Below, in pieces: positions 17,102-25,067 of a DNA stretch of 43,048 bases. The notes under the pieces were generated by a model. That model worked only from the letters and a program-made list of their open reading frames with translations, did no database searches and was not told the origin of the DNA. The stretch lies in assembly GCF_000466485.1 (NCBI RefSeq), contig NZ_KE992963.1:1-43048 (forward strand), in the 5' to 3' direction. Positions within the stretch are counted from its first letter, which is position 1; each line of letters starts with the position of its first letter. The translations under genes were made by a program, and so were the position numbers. This stretch comes from [Clostridium] symbiosum ATCC 14940. Its GTDB lineage: Bacteria > Bacillota > Clostridia > Lachnospirales > Lachnospiraceae.

Positions 17102-18412
17102 ATGTATCATTATACACTGCCTGTCAGCAATAAAAACATTGTTGAAATTGTGAAGCGGGCCTTCAATATGGTGGATAAACGGCTTATCGGCCATGGTTCC
17201 CGCGTTTCCTACATCGTATTTCAAATGTTAAAAGCGGCAGACAAATATTCGTCCCGGGAAGTCAGGGATCTCCTGATCCTTGCGGCTCTCCATGACATCG
17301 GCGCATACAAGACAGATGAAATTGACAGAATGGTGGAGTTTGAAACAAACCACGTCTGGAACCATTCCATCTATGGCTACATGTTCTTCAAATATTTTAC
17401 GCCGTTTGAAAAAAGCGCTCCCGTTATCCTCTTTCACCATACACCGTGGGAGAAGTTAAAAGGGATTGATAAAATAGCCGGACCTCTGAAGCTGTCCGCC
17501 CAGCTCATTAATCTGGCCGACCGCTTTGATATTTATCTTGAACAGGCAAAGGAGTACCGTTGTTACCAGACATTCAGCCGCTATATCGAAGGATGCTGTC
17601 CGGATCGGTACTGCCCGGAGGCAGTTGCGCTCTTTAACAAAGCCGATTTTTCTTTTCTGTTCAGGGAGACATCCGGCGAATCGGCCGGGGCTTTACTGAA
17701 TGATATACTGGAAACTGAATTTGATAAAGTCCTGGAGGACGTCCCTTTTACGGAGGACGAGAGGAATTCCCTCCTGAGGATGATGACTTACGCCATTGAT
17801 TTCCGAAGTCCGCATACGGTTACCCATACAATCACCACCACTGTAATCAGTTCCGAACTGGCAAGAATATTTACCGGCTCCGGGCCGGAGGTAAATGACA
17901 TCATATGCGGCGCCATGCTCCATGATCTGGGTAAGATCGGCATTCCCTCCGAAATCCTGGAGTTTCCGGGAAAACTGAGTCCCCAGGCCATGAATGTAAT
18001 GAGAACCCATGTCGATCTGACTGAAATCATATTGGGAGACAGCGTGACCCGGAAGGTAAAAGATATCGCATTACGTCATCATGAGAAGCTGGACGGTTCC
18101 GGTTATCCCCGCGGCCTGAAGGGATGCGATCTGACGGTTCCGCAGCGGATTGTCGCCATCGCCGATATTGTCAGCGCCCTGACGGGAACCAGGAGCTATA
18201 AAGACTCTTTCCCCAAAGAAAAAACATGCTCGATTCTGAATGATATGGCGGAAAGAGGATTGATCGACTCTGTGATTGTGGAAAGAATAGTTGAAAATTA
18301 TGACGTCATTATGGGAGCGGTGCGTGAAAAGGCAACGCCTATCCTGGAGATTTACCAGGAGATGCAGACCGGTTATCTGGAACTGCTCAAACAGCTTACC
18401 GCATATATGTAG
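17102..18412 (+). CDS. Tandem HD / HD-GYP phosphohydrolase
   Basis: A 436-residue soluble protein with two HD domains. The first (residues about 25-180) has H31, HD at 64-65 and HH at 112-113. The second (about 230-430) is HD-GYP-like with HDLGK at 274-278, HH at 326-327 and GSGYP at 332-336. HD-GYP proteins hydrolyse cyclic di-GMP or related cyclic dinucleotides, and all recognised metal residues look intact. There is no sensor, receiver or membrane domain. I start at the ATG at 17102 (GGGAAGG upstream, MYHYTLPV) rather than upstream codons with no ribosome site. It is monocistronic and ends at a strong terminator. Confidence 0.85.
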   Translation: MYHYTLPVSNKNIVEIVKRAFNMVDKRLIGHGSRVSYIVFQMLKAADKYSSREVRDLLILAALHDIGAYKTDEIDRMVEFETNHVWNHSIYGYMFFKYFTPFEKSAPVILFHHTPWEKLKGIDKIAGPLKLSAQLINLADRFDIYLEQAKEYRCYQTFSRYIEGCCPDRYCPEAVALFNKADFSFLFRETSGESAGALLNDILETEFDKVLEDVPFTEDERNSLLRMMTYAIDFRSPHTVTHTITTTVISSELARIFTGSGPEVNDIICGAMLHDLGKIGIPSEILEFPGKLSPQAMNVMRTHVDLTEIILGDSVTRKVKDIALRHHEKLDGSGYPRGLKGCDLTVPQRIVAIADIVSALTGTRSYKDSFPKEKTCSILNDMAERGLIDSVIVERIVENYDVIMGAVREKATPILEIYQEMQTGYLELLKQLTAYM

Positions 18413-18445
18413 GCGGAGTGGTTGAGGCAGCCATCATCAAAAAGA

Positions 18446-18489
18446 ATTGGCAGGCCGGAGTGATATTCTCCGGCCTGCCAATTTTTTTT
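18446..18489. terminator. Strong bidirectional terminator between the HD-GYP gene and pgi
   Basis: Positions 18446-18460 pair perfectly with 18468-18482 (15-bp GC-rich stem, 7-base loop), followed on the plus strand by eight T residues. On the minus strand the stem is followed by CTTTTTG, so it can also end pgi transcripts. Confidence 0.92.
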
Positions 18490-18517
18490 AAGACATTATT
18501 ATCTATTCTTACACGTA

Positions 18518-19867
18518 TTACAGTCTCTTTAACAGCTCTTCTCTCGCCTTCTCATACCCCGGCTTTCCAAGAAGCGCAAACATGTTGCTCTTGTAGCTCT
18601 CGACGCCCGGCTGGTTGAACGGATTAACGCCCAGCAGGTAGCCGCTGACGCCGCAGGCAAACTCAAAGAAGTAGAACATCTGGCCCAGGGAGTATTCATC
18701 CTGCTCCGGAATATTTACCTTCAGGTTCGGTACATTGCCGTCCGTGTGGGCAAGAATTGTACCGTTCATCGCGCTCTTATTGACAAAGTCCACATTCTTT
18801 CCTGCGAGATAGTTCATACCGTCCGTATCAACCTCTTCCTCTTCCAGAATGATTTCTGCCGGGGATTCCTCCACGTTCAATACGGTCTCAAACATAATTC
18901 TGGAACCGTCCTGGATAAACTGGCCCATGGAATGAAGGTCGGTGGTTAAATCAACAGAAGCAGGCATGATACCTCTCTGATCCTTACCCTCACTCTCGCC
19001 GTAGAGCTGTTTCCACCACTCAGACACATAGTGGAGGCTCGGCTCATAGTTGGCCACAATCTCAACCATCTTTCCTTTTCTGTGGAGAATGTTTCTGACT
19101 GCCGCATATAAGAGCGACGGATTCTCCTCATAAGACGCCTCAAGCGCTTTCTTTCTTCCGCTTGCCGCGCCCTCCATCAATTTATCAATGTCGGCTCCGC
19201 TTACAGCGATTGGAAGCAGTCCTACCGCCGTCAGAACCGAGTAGCGTCCGCCCACGTCATCCGGAACTACGAAGGACTCATATCCCTCCTCATTTGCCAG
19301 GTTCTTAAGCGCGCCTCTTGCCTTATCCGTCGTCGCATAGATTCTCTTGTTGGCCTCTTCTTTACCGTATTTCTCGATCAGCATCTTCTTGAATACGCGG
19401 AATGCAATGGCCGGCTCCGTCGTTGTGCCGGATTTACTGATAATATTGATGGAAAAATCCTTGCCTTCCAGCATATCCTGAAGATCTTTAATATATTTGC
19501 TGCTGATGCTGTTGCCCACAAAGTAGATCTCCGGTGTTTTTCTTCTGTCCTTCGGTAAATTATTGTAAAAGCTATGGGATAAGAAATCGATGGCTGCTCT
19601 CGCACCGAGGTAAGAACCGCCGATACCTACCACCAGAAGTACATCCGAGTCATTCTGAATTCTCTTTGCCGCTTCTTTGATTCTTGCAAATTCCTCTTTA
19701 TCGTAATCTACAGGCAGGTCAATCCAGCCCAGGAAGTCATTTCCTGCGCCTGTCCTGTTCACAAGGATGTCCTTCGCAAACAGTACGGTATCCTTTAAAT
19801 TGTCCAGCTCCTCCTGATTTACAAATCCGGCCGCTTTTGAATAATCGAAGCTTACTTCTCTTCCCAT
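18518..19867 (-). CDS. pgi: Glucose-6-phosphate isomerase
   Basis: A 449-residue cytoplasmic enzyme that interconverts glucose 6-phosphate and fructose 6-phosphate in glycolysis. Family signatures are [45 protein letters not shown] and, near the C-terminus, the [11 protein letters not shown] block. Length is that of Firmicute enzymes. The ATG at 19867 follows AAGGAGACGAAGACA. A near-consensus promoter lies about 90 bases upstream, and the gene is divergent from gdhA. It appears to be transcribed alone. Confidence 0.97.
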   Translation of the reverse strand: MGREVSFDYSKAAGFVNQEELDNLKDTVLFAKDILVNRTGAGNDFLGWIDLPVDYDKEEFARIKEAAKRIQNDSDVLLVVGIGGSYLGARAAIDFLSHSFYNNLPKDRRKTPEIYFVGNSISSKYIKDLQDMLEGKDFSINIISKSGTTTEPAIAFRVFKKMLIEKYGKEEANKRIYATTDKARGALKNLANEEGYESFVVPDDVGGRYSVLTAVGLLPIAVSGADIDKLMEGAASGRKKALEASYEENPSLLYAAVRNILHRKGKMVEIVANYEPSLHYVSEWWKQLYGESEGKDQRGIMPASVDLTTDLHSMGQFIQDGSRIMFETVLNVEESPAEIILEEEEVDTDGMNYLAGKNVDFVNKSAMNGTILAHTDGNVPNLKVNIPEQDEYSLGQMFYFFEFACGVSGYLLGVNPFNQPGVESYKSNMFALLGKPGYEKAREELLKRL

Positions 19868-19953
19868 TGTCTTCGTCTCCTTTTCACATGCCTTACGGAT
19901 ACTCTGATGTCTCCATAGGGCTTTGATAAAAACTTGTCTATGTTTTCTTTCTT

Positions 19954-19982
19954 ATTATAACAATGCGGCAGGTATTTATCAA
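19954..19982 (-). promoter_or_regulatory. Promoter of pgi
   Basis: Minus-strand TTGATA (19977-19982), 17-base spacer, TATAAT (19954-19959). It predicts a start near 19947 and a leader of about 80 bases. Confidence 0.8.
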
Positions 19983-20007
19983 CCGGGAAACTGGAAAAAT
20001 TATGAAC

Positions 20008-20050
20008 CGGTAAAGTGCTTCTTGACTTTACCGTGGTACAATACTACAAT
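20008..20050 (+). promoter_or_regulatory. Promoter of gdhA with overlapping palindrome
   Basis: TTGACT (20022-20027), 17-base spacer, TACAAT (20045-20050). An inverted repeat, CGGTAAAGT (20008-20016) with ACTTTACCG (20025-20033), overlaps the -35 box and is a candidate operator. Predicted start near 20057, leader about 86 bases. Confidence 0.7.
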
Positions 20051-20142
20051 TGATGCAATCGGCACGCAGTCCGGGATGTCCGCTATTCCGAACGGGCCGG
20101 TGATGCTTTGAGGGGAGCATGTGAATATGAGGAGGATAAGTT

Positions 20143-21477
20143 ATGTCGTATGTCGATGAAGTTTACAGTAAAACCGTGGAAGATAACCCCGGTGAATATG
20201 AATTCCACCAGGCTGTAAAAGAGATTCTGGATTCTCTTAAGCTCGTTATTGATTCGGATGAAAAGAAATACCGGGATGCATCTCTGCTGGAGCGCCTGAT
20301 TGAACCGGAACGTATTATTTCCTTCCGGGTTCCCTGGGTTGACGACAGCGGGCATCTTCAGATAAACAAAGGCTACCGCATTCAGTACAACAGTGCAATC
20401 GGTCCCTACAAGGGAGGACTCCGCTTCCACTCCTCGGTAAACCTGAATCTCTTAAAATTTCTGGGATTTGAACAGACCTTCAAGAATGCTTTGACCGGCC
20501 TTCCCATCGGAGGCGCTAAGGGAGGCTCTAATTTTGACCGCAAGGGGAAATCCGAACGCGAAATTATGGCCTTCTGCCAGAGCTTCATGTCGGAGCTATT
20601 CAAATATATCGGGGACGATCTGGATATCCCGGCAGGCGATATCGGGGCCGGCTCCCGGGAAATCGGCTTTCTCTTCGGACAGTATAAAAGACTGGCCGGG
20701 CTCCACTGCGGCGCCCTGACAGGAAAAGGCCCCTCTTTCGGAGGTTCCCCGATCCGTACCCAGGCAACGGGATACGGACTCGTCTATATGCTGGAAAATA
20801 TGCTGCGCCGGCATGGAAAGGGACTGGACGGCAAAGTCGTCGTTATCTCGGGCGCAGGCAGCGTAGCCGTACATACCATTGAAAAAATACAGCAATTCGG
20901 GGCAAAAGTCGTAACTCTGAGCGATTCGAACGGTTATATCTACGACAAGGACGGAATCCGTCTCGATGTGGTAAAGCAGATCAAAGAAGTGCGCCGGGGA
21001 CGCATTAAAGAATACCTGGATGAAGTTCCAACTGCCGTTTATGAGGAAAATAAACGTATCTGGAATATCCCATGCCACATTGCCCTTCCCTGCGCGACAC
21101 AGAATGAGCTGAATTTGCAGGATGCCAGAACCCTGGCCGCAAATGGCTGCATCGCCGTGGTTGAAGGCGCCAACATGCCCTGTAACCGGGAGGCAACCGA
21201 CTTCCTGCTTGGCAGCAATCTCCTGTTTATGCCGGGTAAAGCGGCCAACGGCGGGGGCGTAGCCGTCTCGACACTGGAAATGCGCCAGAACAGCATGCGG
21301 ATGAGCTGGACCTTTGATGAGGTGGACGAACAGCTCCACAAGATTATGGCTGAGATTTACGAGAAAACATCCGATGCCGCGGAGCGCTACGGTGTAAAAG
21401 GCAATTTTGTGGCCGGCGCCAATATTGCGGCATTTGAAAAGATTGCGGATGCGATGATGTCGCAGGGGTTTGTGTAA
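20143..21477 (+). CDS. gdhA: NADP-type glutamate dehydrogenase
   Basis: A 444-residue hexameric-type glutamate dehydrogenase that assimilates ammonia into glutamate or runs in reverse during amino acid fermentation. Visible are the substrate lysine K90 in GPYKGGLRF, the catalytic lysine region GGAKGGSNF (K126), the Rossmann motif VISGAGSVA and the C-terminal EGANMP block. Length and motifs match the NADP-dependent branch. The start is fixed by AGGAGGATAAGTT-ATG. It links naturally to the ammonia-releasing operons in the window, although it has its own promoter. It ends before a 19-bp hairpin. Confidence 0.96.
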   Translation: MSYVDEVYSKTVEDNPGEYEFHQAVKEILDSLKLVIDSDEKKYRDASLLERLIEPERIISFRVPWVDDSGHLQINKGYRIQYNSAIGPYKGGLRFHSSVNLNLLKFLGFEQTFKNALTGLPIGGAKGGSNFDRKGKSEREIMAFCQSFMSELFKYIGDDLDIPAGDIGAGSREIGFLFGQYKRLAGLHCGALTGKGPSFGGSPIRTQATGYGLVYMLENMLRRHGKGLDGKVVVISGAGSVAVHTIEKIQQFGAKVVTLSDSNGYIYDKDGIRLDVVKQIKEVRRGRIKEYLDEVPTAVYEENKRIWNIPCHIALPCATQNELNLQDARTLAANGCIAVVEGANMPCNREATDFLLGSNLLFMPGKAANGGGVAVSTLEMRQNSMRMSWTFDEVDEQLHKIMAEIYEKTSDAAERYGVKGNFVAGANIAAFEKIADAMMSQGFV

Positions 21478-21520
21478 ACACCTGGGTTAATCCCATATTA
21501 TTTAGGAACAAAAGCAGAAA

Positions 21521-21564
21521 GCGGAAAAAGGTATTGTTTCCGCTCAAACAATACCTTTTTCCGC
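21521..21564. terminator. 19-bp hairpin downstream of gdhA
   Basis: Positions 21521-21539 pair perfectly with 21546-21564 around CCGCTC. No long T-run follows on either strand (TCAAAATT on plus, TTTCTGCTTTTG on minus), so it is a weak intrinsic terminator or a 3' stabiliser shared by convergent gdhA and the 21653 gene. Confidence 0.65.
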
Positions 21565-21652
21565 TCAAAATTATGTAAACAATTTTCAATTGGCGCCCCG
21601 AAGGCTTCTTATGTAACATCTATAATAAAGTTATTTTCCGATTCATTCTTTT

Positions 21653-22660
21653 TCAGCTTCCGGTAAAATACTGTCTCATGATTTCACCGATAATCTTCAT
21701 TTCGTCGCCATTCAGGTTTTTCATCCAGTCCTTATCATCGCGGCCCTTCTCCTTGCTGGCGGCAATCTGATCCAGGCTGTGCTTCAGATAGTCAATATCC
21801 CGCCGGACCGTATTATCTCCGTCCCGGTTCCTGGACGGACCGTCAATTTCACTGTCCCGGTTCCTTCCGCGCAGAGGCAGCGTGTCCGCTCTCGACGCGG
21901 CTGTCTTGTCCACGGCAGAACCCTCCTCCTCGTCGGGCCGCATATCGTCTTCTTTCATATTACGGACCGTCCTGAGCAGTTCCTCCGCTTTGGAGTTTCT
22001 GTTTCTTATATTTCTTGGAGACAGCTGACGCGGTTCTTCTTCACGCACCAGGCCGTCTTTGATTTCATTCTCACGGCTGAGCCGCTCTCTTCCTGCTATT
22101 CCCGCAACCGCACGGGCCTGTCCCGCCGTTTCCCGCGTGGAATTCTCTCTGGCAGCTCTGACAAATACTGAATTATCCACATATTCCAATAATACGGTTT
22201 CCAGCTTCTGCTGTTTCTGGGTGATGTTAAAGCTGCTGTCCATAAAAGTGAGGAACAGGCCGCTGAGCGCACCAATCGATGCATACAGGACAATATAATA
22301 GGAATCCAGCCTGTACCAATAAGACATAAAGGAACCAAATCCTCCCGCCAGAAGGCTCAGGATCGTCATCTGTAAAGACAGATTGTTCCAACTGTCCAGT
22401 GAAACATGCATAAACCGAAACCCATACAGGTGCTTGTCCAGATACGCCTGGGTATTGACGATATTCTGGTTTAGACGATACGCATTTTCCAATTTCTGCT
22501 TTAGTACCTTTAAATTCTTGTTCTTGGTCATTGCCATGTTGTCAGTTTCTTTTAATAATCTTTTGTAGAGGCTCCGTGTGATTAATTTGCTGACGATTCC
22601 TATAATTCCTATTGCCGCCAACACGGATAATGCTTTTCCGGTTTGTAAAAATTCCAGCAT
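21653..22660 (-). CDS. Membrane protein with long charged C-terminal tail, unknown function
   Basis: A 335-residue protein I do not recognise. It starts MLEFLQTGKALSVLAAIG with a membrane segment at about residues 9-27, followed by a basic stretch. Two further hydrophobic segments lie near residues 95-120 and 125-150 (LSLQMTILSLLAGGF, then YYIVLYASIGALSG). The second half, from about residue 190, is rich in Arg, Glu and Asp with no hydrophobic core, likely disordered or cytoplasmic. I start at the ATG at 22660, which follows AAAGGGGAGC; a 14-residue longer frame lacks support. It lies 165 bases after mtnN on the same strand, possibly co-transcribed. Confidence 0.75.
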   Translation of the reverse strand: MLEFLQTGKALSVLAAIGIIGIVSKLITRSLYKRLLKETDNMAMTKNKNLKVLKQKLENAYRLNQNIVNTQAYLDKHLYGFRFMHVSLDSWNNLSLQMTILSLLAGGFGSFMSYWYRLDSYYIVLYASIGALSGLFLTFMDSSFNITQKQQKLETVLLEYVDNSVFVRAARENSTRETAGQARAVAGIAGRERLSRENEIKDGLVREEEPRQLSPRNIRNRNSKAEELLRTVRNMKEDDMRPDEEEGSAVDKTAASRADTLPLRGRNRDSEIDGPSRNRDGDNTVRRDIDYLKHSLDQIAASKEKGRDDKDWMKNLNGDEMKIIGEIMRQYFTGS

Positions 22661-22825
22661 AAAAAAGCTCCCCTTTCTTCTCCAGATTGTTCCAGATGAC
22701 ATTTATTATAGCCGCCCGTCCCTGGTTTGGGAAGATGAGAATGGGAAAAATCGATCGTCAAATATAGCCACAATTCGATTATCAGGTTAAAAAAGCAGTC
22801 ATATCTAAACCTCAGGCGCCGATGC

Positions 22826-23518
22826 TCAGGCCCTGGAAACCATTTCCAGAAGGAGCCGGACGGAGTGCTTAATTGCCTGTTCTTCAAATACGGCGTAATC
22901 CATACCTGCGCTGTCGTCCGCTTTATCAGAAATCGCTCTGATTACCAGGTACGGGATCCCGTTAAGATATGCCGCCTGGGCAATTGCGGCCCCTTCCATC
23001 TCCGTACAGCTTGCACCGAACGTCTCAATCAGCCATTTCTTTTTATCTTTATCGGAAATAAACTGATCTCCGCTCACCACGCGTCCCTTAAATGCCTGAA
23101 TATCGGGATTAACCCTCTTATTACACTCCATCGCAAGCTCTAAAAGCTTCTCGTCCGCTTGAAACGCAAAGGTATCCACCCTCGGGATCTGCCCTTTCTG
23201 ATAACCAAACCCGCTGGCATCCATATCATGCTGGACCGCGTCTGTGGAAAGCACAATATCACCGATATTAATTTCATTCCGCAGGGAGCCGGCGATACCG
23301 GTATTAATTATCGCACTGACGCCGAAACGGTCGGCCAGGATCTGGCTGCACATCCCCGCATTCACCTTGCCGATGCCGGAGCGCACCACCACTGCGTCCC
23401 TGCCGCTTAACTTTCCTTCATAAAAATCCATTCCGGCCACCGTTGTGATCGTAACATCCGTCATTTCTTCTTTTATTTTTGCCACTTCCTCGTCCATTGC
23501 TCCGATTATTCCAATCAT
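22826..23518 (-). CDS. mtnN: 5'-methylthioadenosine/S-adenosylhomocysteine nucleosidase
   Basis: A 230-residue nucleosidase that removes adenine from methylthioadenosine and S-adenosylhomocysteine, recycling methionine and producing the precursor of AI-2. It has the N-terminal GIIGAMDEEV with the catalytic-region glutamate, the glycine-rich NTGIAGSL, the substrate motif EMEGAAIAQ and the catalytic aspartate in AISDKADD. Length is exactly that of the family. The start at 23518 has AGGAATGAAAT before it. Its promoter overlaps that of the divergent TSCPD gene. Confidence 0.96.
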   Translation of the reverse strand: MIGIIGAMDEEVAKIKEEMTDVTITTVAGMDFYEGKLSGRDAVVVRSGIGKVNAGMCSQILADRFGVSAIINTGIAGSLRNEINIGDIVLSTDAVQHDMDASGFGYQKGQIPRVDTFAFQADEKLLELAMECNKRVNPDIQAFKGRVVSGDQFISDKDKKKWLIETFGASCTEMEGAAIAQAAYLNGIPYLVIRAISDKADDSAGMDYAVFEEQAIKHSVRLLLEMVSRA

Positions 23519-23609
23519 ATTTCATTCCTCCATACTTTCTCTGCTTCTTCTATAATATATAATTATAGCCATTTTTGCACAGCTATCTCATCTTGCGCAT
23601 ATCTAGATT

Positions 23610-23638
23610 ATTATAGTGTATTTTTACATTCTTGACAA
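23610..23638 (-). promoter_or_regulatory. Promoter of mtnN
   Basis: Minus-strand TTGTCA (23633-23638), 17-base spacer, TATAAT (23610-23615). Predicted start near 23603, leader about 85 bases. Its -35 box occupies the same bases as the -35 of the plus-strand promoter at 23632-23637. Confidence 0.75.
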
Positions 23639-23661
23639 TTCCTTTAGAATAAGGCTATAAT
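23632..23661 (+). promoter_or_regulatory. Promoter of the TSCPD gene
   Basis: TTGACA (23632-23637), 18-base spacer, TATAAT (23656-23661). Predicted start near 23668. It shares its -35 bases with the mtnN promoter on the other strand. Confidence 0.8.
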
Positions 23662-23667
23662 CAATTT

Positions 23668-23873
23668 TTGTATGGCTCATAACAGTTCATGCTGTTTGGA
23701 TTGTTACGATGGCCCTGAAGCCGTCCGGGCTGTATAGTAACCTTAATATACATATTTTCATACATGTCTGTATGATTTAGAACGTATACAACGCATATTT
23801 ACAAACGAAGCGGCTGTATGGATTTACAGTTCACAAGTAGTATTATTATTAATTCATTTGGAGGTAGCAACAC
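23668..23873 (+). other. Long structured leader of the TSCPD gene
   Basis: About 205 bases separate the predicted start from the ATG. They contain AACAG/CTGTT (23681-23696), a nested structure with GTTAC/GTAAC (23703-23741) enclosing GCCC/GGGC (23712-23730), and CATACATGTCTGTATG (near 23760-23775). The rest is AT-rich up to the GGAGG site. I do not recognise a known riboswitch consensus, and there is no T-run terminator. The remaining part of the 355-base gap 23519-23873 holds only the two promoters. Confidence 0.4.
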
Positions 23874-24128
23874 ATGAAGTATAAGACGCAGGGAGTCTGT
23901 TCCCGTGAAATCAGCTTTGAAGTAGAAAACAATAAGCTCAAAAATGTAAAATTTGTAGGCGGCTGCGCCGGTAACACCCAGGGCGTGGCCCGTCTGGTGG
24001 AGGGCATGGATATCGACGATGTAATCGCCCGTACGGAGGGAATTAACTGCGGTTTCCGCCCAACTTCCTGTCCGGATCAGCTTGCCCGGGCTCTGAAGCA
24101 GTATAAAGCAGAACAAGCCGGAAGATAG
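23874..24128 (+). CDS. TSCPD domain-containing small protein
   Basis: An 84-residue protein of the short TSCPD family common in clostridia. The name-giving motif is present as TSCPDQL, with cysteines at 9, 31, 59 and 66 that could form a metal site, as in the related C-terminal domain of class II ribonucleotide reductases. Function is unknown for the free-standing form. The ATG at 23874 follows GGAGGTAGCAACAC. The stop codon TAG provides the first base of the palindromic element downstream. It is transcribed alone from the promoter at 23632-23661. Confidence 0.9.
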   Translation: MKYKTQGVCSREISFEVENNKLKNVKFVGGCAGNTQGVARLVEGMDIDDVIARTEGINCGFRPTSCPDQLARALKQYKAEQAGR

Positions 24129-24305
24129 TAACGTTGTTACTGTTCACACGGTAACGTCCCGCGAGGTGTTTTCGTGCGTTTTCTGCGCGAAAATCCCGGG
24201 TTACACGGCGCGAAACTGCGTTTTATGCAGTTTCTGTGCATCGCGAAGCGTGTTATTGTTTACATCATGCCGCTTTTGGCATGGTGTGAACAATAACGCT
24301 GTTAC
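24128..24305. repeat. 178-bp palindromic repeat element with terminal inverted repeats
   Basis: Ends 24128-24149 and 24284-24305 are inverted copies (18 of 22 match, both reading GTAAC outermost). Inside are AAACTGC/GCAGTTT, several CGCGAAA repeats and, at 24247-24300, an imperfect long hairpin with loop GCTTTT that matches the hairpin at 16932-16978. It carries no gene. It resembles a small non-coding mobile or REP-like element lying immediately behind the TSCPD gene. The remaining 86 bases to 24391 hold the next promoter. Confidence 0.6.
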
Positions 24306-24359
24306 TTATATCTTGGGATATTTTATAGTTTTGTAATATATTTTCCCATCTATCCATGG

Positions 24360-24365
24360 TATAAT
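24360..24365 (+). promoter_or_regulatory. Extended -10 promoter of the flavoprotein-rubredoxin gene
   Basis: TATAAT at 24360-24365 preceded by TGG gives an extended -10. No good -35 is present at the usual spacing. Predicted start near 24372, with a leader of about 20 bases containing AAGGGAGAG. Confidence 0.6.
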
Positions 24366-24391
24366 GGGGCTATCAGAAGGGAGAGATAAAA

Positions 24392-25012
24392 ATGAATGAG
24401 AAGACAATGTTTAAATTAACCTATGGTTTGTTCGTCTTGACAGCCAGACAGGGAGAGAAGGACAATGGATGCATCATCAATACCGCAGGCCAGGTAACCG
24501 CTGTTCCTAACCGCATCAGCATCGCTGTCAATAAGGCAAACTATACCCATGACATGGTATTGGCTACAAAGAAATTCAATGTCTCCATTTTAAGTGAAGA
24601 TGCAAAGTTCTCCACATTCCAGAGGTTTGGATTCCAATCAGGAAAAGATGTGAACAAATTCGAAGGATATGATCAGGTTAAACGGGCCGAAAACGGTATT
24701 TACTATGTAACAGAGGGGACTAACGGCTATATTTCCGCCACCGTGGAAAGCACGATGGATCTTGGAAGCCACACTCTGTTTATTGCCGCCGTGGATGATA
24801 TGGACGTTCTGAGCGATGTTCCCTCCACGACATACAACTACTACCAGAGCAATATCAAGCCAAAGCCTGCCGCACCGGCCAGTAAGACCGGAAAGACAAT
24901 CTGGCGCTGCCGGATCTGCGGATATGAATATGAGGGAGAAGAGCTTCCGGCTGACTTTATCTGCCCGGTCTGCAAGCATCCCGCTTCCGACTTTGAGAAG
25001 GTTATTGTGTAA
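24392..25012 (+). CDS. Flavin reductase-rubredoxin fusion (high-molecular-weight rubredoxin type)
   Basis: A 206-residue cytoplasmic redox protein. Residues 1-150 are a flavin-reductase-like FMN-binding domain (FKLTYGLFVLTAR, then NTAGQVTAVPNRISIAVNKANYT). A short Pro/Ala linker leads to a C-terminal rubredoxin domain with C173, C176 (CRICGYEYEG) and C191, C194 (CPVCKHPASDF), which bind one iron. In acetogens such fusions pass electrons from NAD(P)H carriers to oxygen-detoxifying flavodiiron proteins. The start follows GAAGGGAGAGATAAAA. It is monocistronic and closed by a terminator. Confidence 0.93.
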   Translation: MNEKTMFKLTYGLFVLTARQGEKDNGCIINTAGQVTAVPNRISIAVNKANYTHDMVLATKKFNVSILSEDAKFSTFQRFGFQSGKDVNKFEGYDQVKRAENGIYYVTEGTNGYISATVESTMDLGSHTLFIAAVDDMDVLSDVPSTTYNYYQSNIKPKPAAPASKTGKTIWRCRICGYEYEGEELPADFICPVCKHPASDFEKVIV

Positions 25013-25024
25013 GAATATTACCTG

Positions 25025-25058
25025 CCTCCGTATTGTTTCCGACAGTGCGGAGGTTTTT
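25025..25058 (+). terminator. Intrinsic terminator after the flavoprotein-rubredoxin gene
   Basis: CCTCCG (25025-25030) pairs with CGGAGG (25048-25053), followed by five T residues. The loop is 17 bases and may pair further. Confidence 0.75.
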
Positions 25059-25067
25059 CAATTCTGA

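Noticed and set aside
21521-21564. Member of the GTTACTGTTC palindrome family
   Set aside because: The stem sequence (GCGGAAAAAGGTATTG) and loop are unrelated; it is a separate hairpin behind gdhA.
23668-23873. Known riboswitch in the TSCPD leader (guanidine, SAM, fluoride considered)
   Set aside because: None of the conserved cores I know can be placed, so only a structured leader is reported.
24128-24305. CRISPR array
   Set aside because: The repeats are inverted rather than evenly spaced direct repeats, and there are no cas genes.
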